Source of the DNA: JAFAHS01 sp046728175
Lineage (GTDB): Bacteria; Desulfobacterota; Binatia; Binatales; Binataceae
Assembly: GCA_046728175.1 (NCBI GenBank)
Contig: JBKPEA010000095.1
Coordinates: 1-19,848, forward strand
DNA length: 19,848 nucleotides
Direction: 5' to 3'
The position numbers were made by a program, and so were the translations under genes. The notes beneath the pieces were generated by a model. That model ran no database searches and was not told where the DNA came from. It saw nothing but the letters and a program-made list of their open reading frames with translations. Below, piece after piece: positions 1-7,668 of this stretch (position 1 is the first letter of the stretch; each line of letters starts with the position of its first letter).

Positions 1-179
1 TCGCCGAGCCGGTTCAGAACTGTAATCGATGGACGCCGCTGATCCTTCTCCAGGTAGCTGATGTATGAGGCTTTTACTCCCAGTTCACTCGCGAGCTCGC
101 GTTGCGTGAGACCGAGAGCAAAACGCTGACCTTTGATTGAAGACCCAAACGTGACACCGCTCGAAGTTCTTTTTCGCAT
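1..179 (-). CDS. XRE-family HTH transcriptional regulator, partial (runs off left edge)
   Basis: This is the first 59 codons of a gene that continues beyond the window. The reverse-strand reading from an ATG at 179 gives an N-terminal basic stretch and then a classic Cro/C1 helix-turn-helix. GLTQRELASELGVKASYIS (about residues 23-41) supplies the two helices, and YLEKDQRRPSITVL follows as the usual 'S-Y-I-S-x-L-E-x-x-x-R-x-P-S' signature. Members of this family bind operator DNA, often as repressors. No ligand domain is visible because the C-terminal part is missing. No strong ribosome binding site precedes the ATG. Its start is 381 bases from the end of the chrA pair, which lies on the same strand upstream of it, so a shared transcript is possible but unproven. 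Family assignment is firm; target and role are unknown. Confidence 0.85.
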   Translation of the reverse strand, partial: MRKRTSSGVTFGSSIKGQRFALGLTQRELASELGVKASYISYLEKDQRRPSITVLNRLG

Positions 180-560
180 ATGGCCAATAGTCTCGAAGGG
201 GATCACGACTCAGTATGGTCAAGTACGCGAAAATGCGCCAGCACTTTCAGTCACTTTTTCTGCCTGATTGGCAAATAGCAGGTACGGTTTTCAGTCTCAC
301 GGTGCTGCCCCCGACTTCCTTGATGTCAAAGTGCGCATCCCATGCCTAACGTGGCCATCCCCCGATGAAGGATGTGTCAATGTGCGGCAATAGGTTTCGA
401 ATACTGTCCGGTAGGTAAACTATTGGTCAGCTTGCTCACGGCCGATTTAGCGATCCAGCGCTGGGTGGCTTTCGGAGCTGAACGAGGCCTTGGCCATCGC
501 ATGGCCGCGCCCCGCCCCGCAGCGAGCGCCTAGCGACAGAGCGCAGATGGTTCTGACCGG
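180..560. other. Gap between XRE regulator and chrA pair; no gene seen
   Basis: No reading frame here has recognisable protein content; frames that enter it from the right are antisense to chrA. It contains a short perfect inverted repeat (GGCCAT at 492-497 and ATGGCC at 501-506) without a following T-run, so it is not a convincing terminator. Promoter elements for the XRE gene are probably here, but I see no clear -35/-10 pair. Confidence 0.4.
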
Positions 561-1103
561 TCAGTGCGTCAACAGCATATAAGCGGTTCCGCCGACCAAC
601 ACGAGGATGCCCGGATTTATGTGTCGCCAGAGCAGGATGGCCGTGACGACCATGGCGATCCCGGTCGCCACCAAATCCAGAGATCCGTCGGTCCCATGCA
701 CCAGGCTCAACCTCGCGATCGCCCAAGTTCCCGCGAACATAAGCCCTATCGCGACCGGTGCGAGACCTTGCTGCACCGATTGGCGCCACGGCGATCCAGA
801 GAAATGAATCCAAAGCCGATTGGCCGCCAGCGTCAGTGCGCAATCCGGCAGAAAGAAGGCGACTCCTACCACCATTGCGCCCAGAGCCCCTGCCAGACGA
901 TAGCCGATGAGCAGTACCATGAGCATGTTGGGTCCCGGTGCGACTTGCCCGATACTATAGATGTCGCGGAACTGCTTGTCGGTAAGATTGAACCAGTGCA
1001 CCGTGGCGTGTTGCATCTCGGGCAGGACCGCGGTACCCCCGCCCACCGCGAGTACCGAGAGCATCATGAAAACGAGCCCGAGTTTTAGTAGCTGCCAATT
1101 CAT
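561..1103 (-). CDS. chrA: Chromate transporter, short-chain ChrA family, second subunit
   Basis: This is a 180-residue membrane protein of the CHR (chromate ion transporter) family, which exports chromate from the cytoplasm. It is one half of the transporter. Family marks are VGGGTAVLPEM near residues 20-30 and IGQVAPGPNMLMVLLIGY near 51-68, followed by several hydrophobic segments (about 71-90, 112-130, 142-175). Short-chain CHR proteins work as a pair encoded by adjacent genes, each with one CHR domain, and that is the arrangement here. The ATG at 1103 has a good ribosome binding site, AGAGGAA, that overlaps the stop codon of the upstream partner gene. The gap is only nine bases, so the two are translationally linked. 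Substrate is known from the family only; sulfate or another oxyanion cannot be excluded. Confidence 0.9.
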   Translation of the reverse strand: MNWQLLKLGLVFMMLSVLAVGGGTAVLPEMQHATVHWFNLTDKQFRDIYSIGQVAPGPNMLMVLLIGYRLAGALGAMVVGVAFFLPDCALTLAANRLWIHFSGSPWRQSVQQGLAPVAIGLMFAGTWAIARLSLVHGTDGSLDLVATGIAMVVTAILLWRHINPGILVLVGGTAYMLLTH

Positions 1104-1112
1104 CCGATTCCT

Positions 1113-1760
1113 CTAGTGCCGGTAATGGTTATGCCGAGGCCCGCGAGGGAAGGGCAGATGCTCGGGCGCCGCAGCCCGCGCCGGATGTGGACGGTAAAGC
1201 CAAATGGACACGGTCCCAATTACTATCAGGACGTACGCGAGCGAGATCTTCAAAATACTCACAGCCACGAACGTCACCACCACCACCAGTAGGTCGGGCA
1301 GCTTCACCAACTGCTGTCTTCCCAATTGCAACGACACGACCAGGAGAAGGCCCACTGCCGCGGACGCGATTCCCAAAAGAAAATGACTGACCAAGGGATT
1401 GTGCCTGGTCTCGGTCCACAAGATGCCAAGCACCATCACGAACACTGCCCCGGGCAACATCAGTCCCGCCACCGCCGCGGCGGCGCCCGGCACACCACGC
1501 AGGTCGTCTCCGGCAATCACCGCGATATTGACCGAGTTGAGGCCGGGTAGGGTCTCGCTGATTTCGAGCGCGCTCATAAACTCTTCGTCGCTGAGCCAAT
1601 GCGAGGCCCGGACCAGATATTCCCGCAAGTAGGCGACCACGCCGCCCCCAAAGCTGACGGCACCGGCGATCAGAAAGGTTTTGAAAATCTCGCTAAGAGC
1701 GACCCGCGCCGCGACTGACGGGCTACTTGCGTCGATAGGTGTTGGTGTTACCGATTCCAC
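1113..1760 (-). CDS. chrA: Chromate transporter, short-chain ChrA family, first subunit
   Basis: This 215-residue protein is the upstream half of the split chromate transporter. After a 20-residue soluble N-terminus it has a hydrophobic segment ending in AVSFGGGVVAYLREYLV (about 34-50). Next comes the loop motif ALEISETLPGLNSVNIAVIA (64-83), the counterpart of the CHR motif with a conserved Leu-Pro-Gly. Three to four further membrane segments lie between about 90 and 190, and the tail is Pro/Arg/His-rich. The start is GTG at 1760, since the frame has no better start nearby; a GGAG lies 11 bases upstream. An ATG at about 1777-1775 is out of frame and stops after four codons. It is the first gene of the chrA pair. 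No ChrB-type regulator is nearby; the XRE gene at the left edge is the only candidate regulator in view. Confidence 0.9.
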   Translation of the reverse strand: MESVTPTPIDASSPSVAARVALSEIFKTFLIAGAVSFGGGVVAYLREYLVRASHWLSDEEFMSALEISETLPGLNSVNIAVIAGDDLRGVPGAAAAVAGLMLPGAVFVMVLGILWTETRHNPLVSHFLLGIASAAVGLLLVVSLQLGRQQLVKLPDLLVVVVTFVAVSILKISLAYVLIVIGTVSIWLYRPHPARAAAPEHLPFPRGPRHNHYRH

Positions 1761-2398
1761 AACTAACTGGGCTCCATAATGCCGAAAACGTGACTGCGCC
1801 GGCGGCCTGGCGCGCGAAAGTCACATAACCTCATTCGCTCGCCCGATTCGTTCCTGGAAGTTCTGATGCCCAGAGTCACGCCTCATAAACAAGCCGGGCG
1901 CAGAGCACGGTACGACCGCCGATCGCGAGAATCAGTAGAACATGAATGCTCAATTCTGGCCATCGTACGTTGGATCAACCCTCTGCCGCGAGCCCGTACC
2001 TTCGGAGGAGCCGGACGCCCGAGACTGGGGAGGGCCGACACCATGCGATGCTTGTGAACTTCGCGACCGACTCAAGCGGGTTGAGGAAGTCCTCCCGGAT
2101 TGTGGGCCCGAGCGAGGCGCAGCATCCTGAGCGATCAGTTCTCACCCGGGACCTTCGGCTACCGCAACTGACCGCCCGCACAGCGAAAACGTTGACGGCG
2201 CAGCATAAAACGGTCACTTCGGCCTCGACGGTCGGGCGTCAGCTTGAGCCAGAGTCAACCGGTTGGCGCCGGGGAAGTGGCGCGCACGGAGGATTTCATC
2301 AGAGGTTGACTCCACCAATCCGCGGGCGCGGAAGATCCAGCGAAGCTGGGCTGAACCGCAATCTTGATTCCATCTCACCGATGGCGCATTCACCTTGC
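1761..2398. other. Long region between chrA and gabT; no confident gene
   Basis: This 638-base stretch separates divergent chrA and gabT. The gabT frame stays open upstream to 1946, which would add 151 residues, but that extension is low-complexity, Arg/Ser-rich and unlike any aminotransferase N-terminus, so I treat it as non-coding. A separate frame at 1942-2130 could encode a small cysteine-containing protein and is listed separately. Both promoters should lie here, but no convincing -35/-10 pair stands out. Confidence 0.4.
1942..2130 (+). CDS. Possible small Cys-containing protein, unrecognised
   Basis: This frame would encode 62 residues from an ATG at 1942. The product has an aromatic start (MNAQFWPSYVGS), a central PCDACELRDRLKRVEEVL stretch (a CxxC followed by a charged, possibly helical segment) and two further cysteines. 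There is no Shine-Dalgarno sequence at a useful distance. The composition is more protein-like than the overlapping frame that leads into gabT, but I recognise no family. It could be a real small protein, the relic of a longer gene, or chance. Confidence 0.2.
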   Translation: MNAQFWPSYVGSTLCREPVPSEEPDARDWGGPTPCDACELRDRLKRVEEVLPDCGPERGAAS

Positions 2399-3685
2399 AT
2401 GAACACAAACACTTCACTCTGGGGGCGTCTGCAAGCCGCTGTTCCTCGCGGTGTCAGCATCTCGCTTCCCGTGTTTGCTGCGTCCGCGGAGAATGCCGAG
2501 ATACGCGACGTCGAAGGGCGTCGCTATATCGACTTTGCGGGTGGCATTGGCGTACTCAACGTCGGTCATCGTCATCAGCGCGTCATTGCCGCGGTCGAAC
2601 ATCAGTTGCAGGCTCTCACGCACGCGTGCTTTCAGGTCACCCCTTACGAACCATACGTGCGGCTGGCTGAGCGGCTCAATGAGCTCGTGCCGGGCACTGC
2701 GCCCAAGAAAACGATTTTTCTGACAACCGGGGCGGAGGCGATTGAAAATGCGGTCAAAATTGCGCGGCATGCAACCGGCCGACCGGCGGTGATCGCGTTT
2801 GGCGGTGCGTTTCACGGCCGGACCATGATGGCGCTCGCGTTAACTGGAAAAATGAACCCCTATAAGGCCGGCTTTGGGCCATTTCCCGCCGACGTCTACC
2901 ACGTTCCGTTTCCGAACGAATTCGAGGGCGGCAGTACTGCCGCCAGCCTCCGCGCCATCGACGAGTTGTTGTTTTCCTCGGTCGCCCCCAACCAGGTTTG
3001 CGCGATCGTTATCGAACCGGTTCAGGGGGAGGGCGGGTTTAACGTCGCTCCCTTCGATTTCCTCCGTGGCCTTCGCACCCTTTGCGATCGTCACGGAATG
3101 CTATTGATCGCCGACGAAGTTCAAAGTGGCTTTGGCAGAACGGGCAGAATGTTTGCGGTGGAGCATTCCGGAGTCGTTCCCGATCTGATCGTTACTGCAA
3201 AAAGTCTGGCAGGAGGATTTCCCCTTTCCGCCGTGACTGGTCGCGCGGATGTTATGGACAGTGTTGCCCCTGGCGGTCTGGGCGGCACCTATGCGGGCAA
3301 TCCGGTCGCATGTGCAGCCGCCCTTGCGGTGCTGGATGCGATGCGCGATGAGGACACTCTGGGGCGCGCGCAAAAGCTCGGCGCGCGCGTTCATGAACGC
3401 CTACTCACGATGTATCGCGACCCCCGATTCACTTGCATTGGCAACGTCCGTGGTCTCGGCGCGATGCTTGCGATCGAATTGGTTCGCGATCGCGCTTCGC
3501 ATGAACCGGCCTCCGACCTGGCGCGCAAGGTGGTGCTCAAAGCTGGCGACCTCGGCCTGATCATTCTGACCTGCGGTCATTACGGGAACGTGCTGCGCGT
3601 GCTGGTCCCACTGACCGCTTCACTAGAGATCGTCGACGAGGGAATCAGCATCCTGGAACGCGCCCTTGACGAATCGCTGCACTGA
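2399..3685 (+). CDS. gabT: 4-aminobutyrate aminotransferase (class III, PLP-dependent)
   Basis: This 428-residue enzyme transfers the amino group of 4-aminobutyrate to 2-oxoglutarate, giving succinate semialdehyde and glutamate (GABA shunt; cytoplasmic). It aligns by eye along its whole length with E. coli GabT, including residue numbering. The PLP lysine is K268 in TAKSLAGGFP, the pyridine-binding Asp is D239 in LLIADEVQSGFGRTG, and GABA-specific residues I50, R141, E211 and V241 are present, with an Arg at 400 in VLRVLVPLT matching the substrate Arg. The ATG at 2399 matches the family N-terminus (MNxNxxLxxRxxxAVPRGV). An in-frame ATG at 2381 is possible, and neither has a good ribosome binding site. 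No gabD, permease or regulator is adjacent, so it stands alone. Class and likely substrate are firm; 5-aminovalerate is a common second substrate in this family. Confidence 0.93.
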   Translation: MNTNTSLWGRLQAAVPRGVSISLPVFAASAENAEIRDVEGRRYIDFAGGIGVLNVGHRHQRVIAAVEHQLQALTHACFQVTPYEPYVRLAERLNELVPGTAPKKTIFLTTGAEAIENAVKIARHATGRPAVIAFGGAFHGRTMMALALTGKMNPYKAGFGPFPADVYHVPFPNEFEGGSTAASLRAIDELLFSSVAPNQVCAIVIEPVQGEGGFNVAPFDFLRGLRTLCDRHGMLLIADEVQSGFGRTGRMFAVEHSGVVPDLIVTAKSLAGGFPLSAVTGRADVMDSVAPGGLGGTYAGNPVACAAALAVLDAMRDEDTLGRAQKLGARVHERLLTMYRDPRFTCIGNVRGLGAMLAIELVRDRASHEPASDLARKVVLKAGDLGLIILTCGHYGNVLRVLVPLTASLEIVDEGISILERALDESLH

Positions 3686-3886
3686 CAATTTGTTCGTTCT
3701 CGCGAAGCTTCTTTTTCCGCGGTATCGGCTGGGCCAGAGCGGGCAGTTGCAAGTCCGCCGACCGACAGGTTCCTGAGAGGTGCGTTCCCTCACGTCGGGC
3801 AGTCACCGTGTTCAACCGAGAGGCACAGTTGTCCGGATCCGAAAGCCTGAGGAACCGTCGCGGCTGAAGGAGGAGGATATCGCTTC
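3686..3886. promoter_or_regulatory. gabT-sulfotransferase spacer with very strong SD-like site
   Basis: No gene is recognised between gabT and the operon that follows. At 3867-3876 lies AAGGAGGAGG, an almost ideal Shine-Dalgarno sequence, 10 bases before a TTG that opens a 29-codon frame (listed separately). The operon promoter presumably lies in this spacer, but no clear sigma-70 boxes are visible. Confidence 0.35.
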
Positions 3887-3976
3887 TTGCGAGAAACCGC
3901 GGCGCTCTCGGACTGCTTCGCCCGGAACTTCCGCCGAATCTGCCACCGACTTGTTCGAACGTTTGTCCGATGTTAG
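3887..3976 (+). CDS. Possible 29-residue leader peptide ahead of sulfotransferase operon
   Basis: A TTG at 3887 sits 10 bases after AAGGAGGAGG, the strongest ribosome binding site near the sulfotransferase genes. It opens a 29-codon frame ending in TAG at 3974-3976, 67 bases before the first sulfotransferase. The predicted peptide is Arg-rich with three cysteines (ending RLVRTFVRC) and could form a cationic amphipathic helix. I see no attenuator structure after it. It could be a leader peptide that tunes operon translation, a small functional peptide, or the accident of a purine-rich run. No family is recognised. Confidence 0.25.
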   Translation: MRETAALSDCFARNFRRICHRLVRTFVRC

Positions 3977-4043
3977 GTTCGCTTGTTGACTTCACCGCGG
4001 ATGCGCCGGTGGGGTGCGAGTCTTTGGAGCTTCCAGCGTAAGC

Positions 4044-4904
4044 ATGCGCCGCGGGGAAATGGCGTTGCCTGACTTTTTGGGCATCGGTCCGGGGCGAACC
4101 GGCACGAGTTGGCTCCACGAGGTGCTGACCGGACATGCCGACCTGCCTCGCGGGGTGAAGGAAACGCAGTTCTTCAATCACGCGTACGAGAAAGGCATCG
4201 ATTGGTACGCGGCGCATTTTCGTCACGCTCAGGGCGACCGGCCGATTGGCGAGATCTGCCCGTACTTTATCCACCCACGCGCGACCGAACTTATTAAGCT
4301 CTACCTGCCTAACTGCAAACTGATTGTTTGTTTTCGCGACCCGGTCGACCACGCCTACTCAAATTACAAGTTGTTGAGGGCGTACGCTTGGGCGCGCGGA
4401 TCATTCGACGAGGTCATCGAGAACCGTCCGCATATCGATCGCGGTAATCAGTACGCAGCGAACCTGCGGCGATGGTTCGATGAGTTTGGGCGCGACCAGA
4501 TCCTCGTCACCTGGTACGACGACCTGTCCTCCGATCCGCAGGGCTACCTGGATCGCTTTTGTGAGTTCACAGGAATCGGAAAGTTCACGCTTGCGGACCA
4601 CGGTACAAGCGCTAAGAAAGTAAACGAATTTCAAGGTCCGCCGCGCAGCCGCCGACTTGCCCAGAACGCACGGCATGCGATGTACTGGCTGCGTGACCGG
4701 CGCGCTTATTCCATCGTCAACGCACTCGACCGCGTCGGCGTATGGTCGTTGTGCTTCAGCGGCGGCGAGCGCTATCCGCGCCTGACGGTGGAGCAGGAGG
4801 CGCGGCTACGACAACGCTACCTGCCCGAGGTCGAAGCGCTGGAAGCGCTCCTCGGCTGCGATCTTTCGCGCTGGAAGCGTCCTCGCGAGGCGAGGGCGGC
4901 ATGA
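4044..4904 (+). CDS. PAPS-dependent sulfotransferase (operon copy 1)
   Basis: This 286-residue cytosolic-type sulfotransferase moves a sulfuryl group from PAPS to an acceptor hydroxyl or amine. The 5'-phosphosulfate loop is GPGRTGTSW (15-23). The 3'-phosphate site is FRDPVDHAYSNYK, with Arg98 and Ser106. Between them are KETQFF (39-44), W54-Y55 and GEICPYF (69-75). That layout follows heparan-type sulfotransferases, in which the Lys of KE(T/P)xFF and the Glu of GExxPxYF are catalytic. The C-terminal part has a PPRSRRLAQNARH stretch shared by all three copies. I prefer the ATG at 4044; GTG at 4014 and ATG at 4059 are alternatives, and the paralogues start about 8-12 residues before the PAPS loop, which fits 4044 or 4059. 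It is the first of three paralogues, and its stop overlaps the next start (ATGA). Acceptor unknown. Confidence 0.9.
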   Translation: MRRGEMALPDFLGIGPGRTGTSWLHEVLTGHADLPRGVKETQFFNHAYEKGIDWYAAHFRHAQGDRPIGEICPYFIHPRATELIKLYLPNCKLIVCFRDPVDHAYSNYKLLRAYAWARGSFDEVIENRPHIDRGNQYAANLRRWFDEFGRDQILVTWYDDLSSDPQGYLDRFCEFTGIGKFTLADHGTSAKKVNEFQGPPRSRRLAQNARHAMYWLRDRRAYSIVNALDRVGVWSLCFSGGERYPRLTVEQEARLRQRYLPEVEALEALLGCDLSRWKRPREARAA

Positions 4905-5848
4905 GCGTTACTAGATGGGGATTGCTGCCCGACGTCTTAGGAATCGGGCCCGCACGCACCGGCACGACCTGGCTTCACGAGAAGCTTTCTGGCCGCGTTG
5001 ATCTCCCGCGCGGCGTCAAAGAGACCAAGTTTTTCGAGCGTTACCATGCGCGCGGCGTCGAATGGTACGCGAGCCTGTTCCAGCACTGTAAGGGCGACCG
5101 CCCGATCGCCGAAATCTGTCCTTACCTAGCCGGCCCCCAAGCTCCCGAATGGATCGCCCAGGTTATTCCCAACAGCAAATTCATCGTCACCCTGCGCGAT
5201 CCGGTCGACCGGATGTATTCACACTACAAGATGATGCGCGGATATGCGTTCACGCGCCTGCCCGTCGAAGAAGCCCTGAAGGCGGATCGTTTTCTCGCGC
5301 AGGGCAGCTTGTATGCGCGCAATCTTGAGCACTGGTTCGCGGTTTTTCCGCGTTCGAGCTTTCTCATCACCGTATATGAGGATCTCCGCGAACGACCTCA
5401 GGCCTATCTTGATTGCATCAGCGAATTCATCGGAATCAAAAGAGTTTCGCTGGCGGAACAGAAAGAGCGCCGCTACGTGATCAATTCATTTGATCGCGCG
5501 CCGCGCAGTTTCAAGATCGCACAAAATGCGCGCCATTTGCGCATCATGCTGCGCGAACGAGACTGGAACCGCACAGCAAATTTACTGGCGCGGATGGGAG
5601 TGTGGGGCTGGTGCGCGGGGGGCGGTGCGAAGTTCCCTCCGCTTACCCCCGAGCAGGATGCGCGCTTCCGGGAGTTGTATCTTCCGGAGATAGAGGCGCT
5701 GGAGAAACTGGTCGGGCGCGATCTCTCTGCCTGGAAAAGCCGCCGCGTGCCGAGTGCGGACACGGTCGTCACCTGCGTATCTCCTCGGGCCATAGCGCCA
5801 AGCGATTCGCCCACCTCCTTGCATGAATTCCGCTCGAAGGCTTCCTGA
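4901..5848 (+). CDS. PAPS-dependent sulfotransferase (operon copy 2)
   Basis: This 315-residue paralogue of the preceding gene is alike along most of its length by eye. It has the PAPS loop GPARTGTTW (16-24), KETKFF (40-45), E71 in EICPYL, and the 3'-phosphate site LRDPVDRMYSHYK with Arg99 and Ser107. Relative to its neighbours it carries an extra tail of about 30 residues after DLSAWKSRR that lacks family character and exists because the frame runs into the next gene. The start is the ATG at 4901, four bases inside the end of copy 1, with GAGGG four bases upstream; this is a classic ATGA translational-coupling junction. The frame is open further upstream to 4742, but that part is antisense-like and overlaps copy 1. 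The acceptor is unknown; divergence in the acceptor-facing middle region suggests a different position or partner from copy 1. Confidence 0.9.
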   Translation: MSVTRWGLLPDVLGIGPARTGTTWLHEKLSGRVDLPRGVKETKFFERYHARGVEWYASLFQHCKGDRPIAEICPYLAGPQAPEWIAQVIPNSKFIVTLRDPVDRMYSHYKMMRGYAFTRLPVEEALKADRFLAQGSLYARNLEHWFAVFPRSSFLITVYEDLRERPQAYLDCISEFIGIKRVSLAEQKERRYVINSFDRAPRSFKIAQNARHLRIMLRERDWNRTANLLARMGVWGWCAGGGAKFPPLTPEQDARFRELYLPEIEALEKLVGRDLSAWKSRRVPSADTVVTCVSPRAIAPSDSPTSLHEFRSKAS

Positions 5849-6689
5849 CTTCGTTGCTGTCGGGCCGCAACGCACGGGCACGACTTGGCTCCATCGGGTG
5901 CTGGCCGGTCACATCGGGCTTCCCTCGACCAAAGAAACAGATTTCTTCTCGAAGCACTTTGAGCAGGGATTAGATTGGTATCTCGCGTACTTCTCTAGTT
6001 GCCGCGCCGACCGTCCGATGGGTGAGGTGAATCCCAACTATTTCGGAATCCCGCAAGCGTACGAACGAATCGCGCGGACGATTCCGCACTGCAGGATCGT
6101 AGTATCGCTGCGGGATCCGACTGAACGCGCATGGTCATCCTATCGAGCCATGCGGCGTGACGCGTGGACCCGGGTGGGATTCGAGGAGACGGTCGCGCGA
6201 AGCGAGGTGATTCGCGAATCCAGCCGCTACGCATTTCATCTCGGCAACTTGCACCGCCTTTTCGGGGCGGATCGAGTATTGTTGCTGTTTTACGAGGACC
6301 TGGAGGCCAATCCACAAAGCTACCTGGACCAGGTCTGCAACTTCATCGGAGCGCCGCGTATCTCGATTAAGGGTACCGCGGCCGCGACCGAACGTGTGAA
6401 CACCGTCACTCACGCGCCCCGCAGCCGCCGGATGGCGCAAAACGCGCGCAACGCACGCGACTGGATGTTGACGCATCGGTGGCATCGCACGCTTTGGCTG
6501 CTTGAGACCATCGGCGTATGGCGGCGTGCCTTCGGCGGCGGTGAAGAATTCGGCGTGATCGACCCCGATGCGGAGGCTCAACTGCGCGATCATTTTCGTC
6601 CCGAGGTCGAGGCACTGGAACAGATGATTGACCGTGACCTAGGTTATTGGAAGAACGGACGTCCACCATGTCGCGCGTTGACGTCATAA
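5823..6689 (+). CDS. PAPS-dependent sulfotransferase (operon copy 3)
   Basis: This 288-residue protein is the third and most divergent paralogue. Motifs are GPQRTGTTW (14-22), KETDFF (37-42), GEVNPNYF (67-74) and the 3'-phosphate site LRDPTERAWSSYR with Arg97 and Ser105/106. Its GExxPxYF box is closer to the heparan sulfotransferase consensus than the EICPY form of copies 1 and 2. The C-terminal APRSRRMAQNARNARDW stretch and the final RDLGYWK match the other copies. The ATG at 5823 lies 26 bases inside the end of copy 2. No Shine-Dalgarno sequence is visible before it, so translation probably depends on ribosomes finishing copy 2. Acceptor unknown; a soluble cytoplasmic enzyme with no signal peptide or membrane segment. 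Confidence 0.9.
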   Translation: MNSARRLPDFVAVGPQRTGTTWLHRVLAGHIGLPSTKETDFFSKHFEQGLDWYLAYFSSCRADRPMGEVNPNYFGIPQAYERIARTIPHCRIVVSLRDPTERAWSSYRAMRRDAWTRVGFEETVARSEVIRESSRYAFHLGNLHRLFGADRVLLLFYEDLEANPQSYLDQVCNFIGAPRISIKGTAAATERVNTVTHAPRSRRMAQNARNARDWMLTHRWHRTLWLLETIGVWRRAFGGGEEFGVIDPDAEAQLRDHFRPEVEALEQMIDRDLGYWKNGRPPCRALTS

Positions 6690-7603
6690 TTCCGGTCTAC
6701 AACTCGGCGGCAACGGTTGCGGAGTCGGTCGAAAGCGCGCTCGGGCAGACTTACACTGATTTCGATGTCATCGCGGTCGATGACGGTTCTACTGACACAA
6801 GCGCAGAAGTCCTTTCACGCTATGGCGCGCGGATTAAAGTCCTGGCCCAACCCAACCGCGGACTTTCCGCCGCCCGGAACGCGGGTGTGCGCCTGGGGAC
6901 CGCCGAGTACGTGGCGTTTCTCGACGCCGACGATATCTGGGAGCCCGAAATGCTGGAACGCACGGTCGTTGCGCTCGATCGTTTGCCTCACTCCGTTCTC
7001 GCGTACACCGACGTCACCGTAGTCGATAGCTCGGGCAGGCCCCTCGACGCGGCCCTGGTCAGCAATTCACTCGGACGTGCGCCGCAACTCGACGATCTGT
7101 TCGTCAGGCTCTGGCCGATCATGCCGAGCGCGGTCGTGATGCGCCGGCGCGTGTTCGATGCCATCGGCGGCTTTTCGGAAGCGTTTCGCGGTCTCGGATA
7201 CGAAGATGTCTTCATGTGGATGCGCGCCCGTGAGCTGGGTGAATTTGTTTACCTGCCCGAGCCGCTCGTCAGATGGCGTTTCTCCGCATTCCCGCACCCG
7301 CTCAGGCAGGCGCGCAAAGAACGTGATTCAGCGAGGGTCTTTGAAGGCCTGGTTCGCGAGCGATGGCACCGGTCGGCCGCTCCCTTGATCAAGGCTCGCG
7401 AGCGGGCCCCACGCAGTATACTGGGTTACATCGGTCTGCGTGCCCTGGCAGAGGGTGATCGAATGACCGCGCGCAGGGCCTTCGTACGCGCCATTCGTTT
7501 CGATCCTTGGCGGCTCAGGAACTATATGCGCTATCTGCGAACCTTCCTTCCAGTGACGGCCGCCCGGGTTTTGAGTGGAGGTTCGCGTGCCGCAAAGGGC
7601 TGA
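6668..7603 (+). CDS. Family 2 glycosyltransferase (GT-A fold)
   Basis: This 311-residue enzyme transfers a sugar from a nucleotide-sugar donor by inversion. It begins with the family signature VDVIIPVYNSAATVAESVES. Then come the nucleotide-binding DDGSTD (39-44 region), NRGLSAARNAG, and the metal-binding FLDADDIW (about 85-92, the DxD-type motif). A later GLGYEDVFMWMRAREL region supplies the usual ED acid pair near the acceptor site. The last 60 residues are helical, with a TPR-like look. There is no membrane segment. The ATG at 6668 overlaps the end of sulfotransferase 3 by 22 bases; GGAC lies upstream, and a TTG at 6647 is an unlikely alternative. Its place at the end of three sulfotransferase genes implies that it makes, or extends, the glycan they modify; that is inference. 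Confidence 0.9.
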   Translation: MSRVDVIIPVYNSAATVAESVESALGQTYTDFDVIAVDDGSTDTSAEVLSRYGARIKVLAQPNRGLSAARNAGVRLGTAEYVAFLDADDIWEPEMLERTVVALDRLPHSVLAYTDVTVVDSSGRPLDAALVSNSLGRAPQLDDLFVRLWPIMPSAVVMRRRVFDAIGGFSEAFRGLGYEDVFMWMRARELGEFVYLPEPLVRWRFSAFPHPLRQARKERDSARVFEGLVRERWHRSAAPLIKARERAPRSILGYIGLRALAEGDRMTARRAFVRAIRFDPWRLRNYMRYLRTFLPVTAARVLSGGSRAAKG

Positions 7604-7616
7604 ATGTCCATATGGC

Positions 7617-7630
7617 AATTCGCGCGAATT
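7617..7630. promoter_or_regulatory. Perfect 14-base palindrome, possible operator
   Basis: AATTCGCGCGAATT is its own reverse complement. It lies 13 bases after the glycosyltransferase stop and about 39 bases before the start of the small secreted protein. The position suits an operator or a processing site controlling that gene separately from the operon. No flanking bases extend the symmetry. Function is inferred from position only. Confidence 0.35.
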
Positions 7631-7668
7631 AGGGGTATCACAATTAGGCAAGAGGGAGGAGCACAGGT

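Noticed and set aside
492..506. GGCCAT-CGC-ATGGCC hairpin as terminator of the chrA pair
   Set aside because: The stem is only six base pairs and no T-run follows in either direction.
564..1088. Long plus-strand open frame opposite the second chrA gene
   Set aside because: It is antisense to a clear membrane transporter, its product is Arg/His/Gln-rich with no family features, and it has no start signals.
1946..2398. N-terminal extension of gabT by 151 residues
   Set aside because: The extension is low-complexity and absent from the family; the family N-terminus aligns exactly from 2399.
3645..4352. Minus-strand open frame across the gabT end and first sulfotransferase
   Set aside because: It is antisense to two well-supported genes, and its composition is that of a shadow frame.
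4742..4900. Upstream extension of sulfotransferase copy 2
   Set aside because: It overlaps copy 1 in another frame and has no family similarity; the ATGA junction at 4901 has a good SD.
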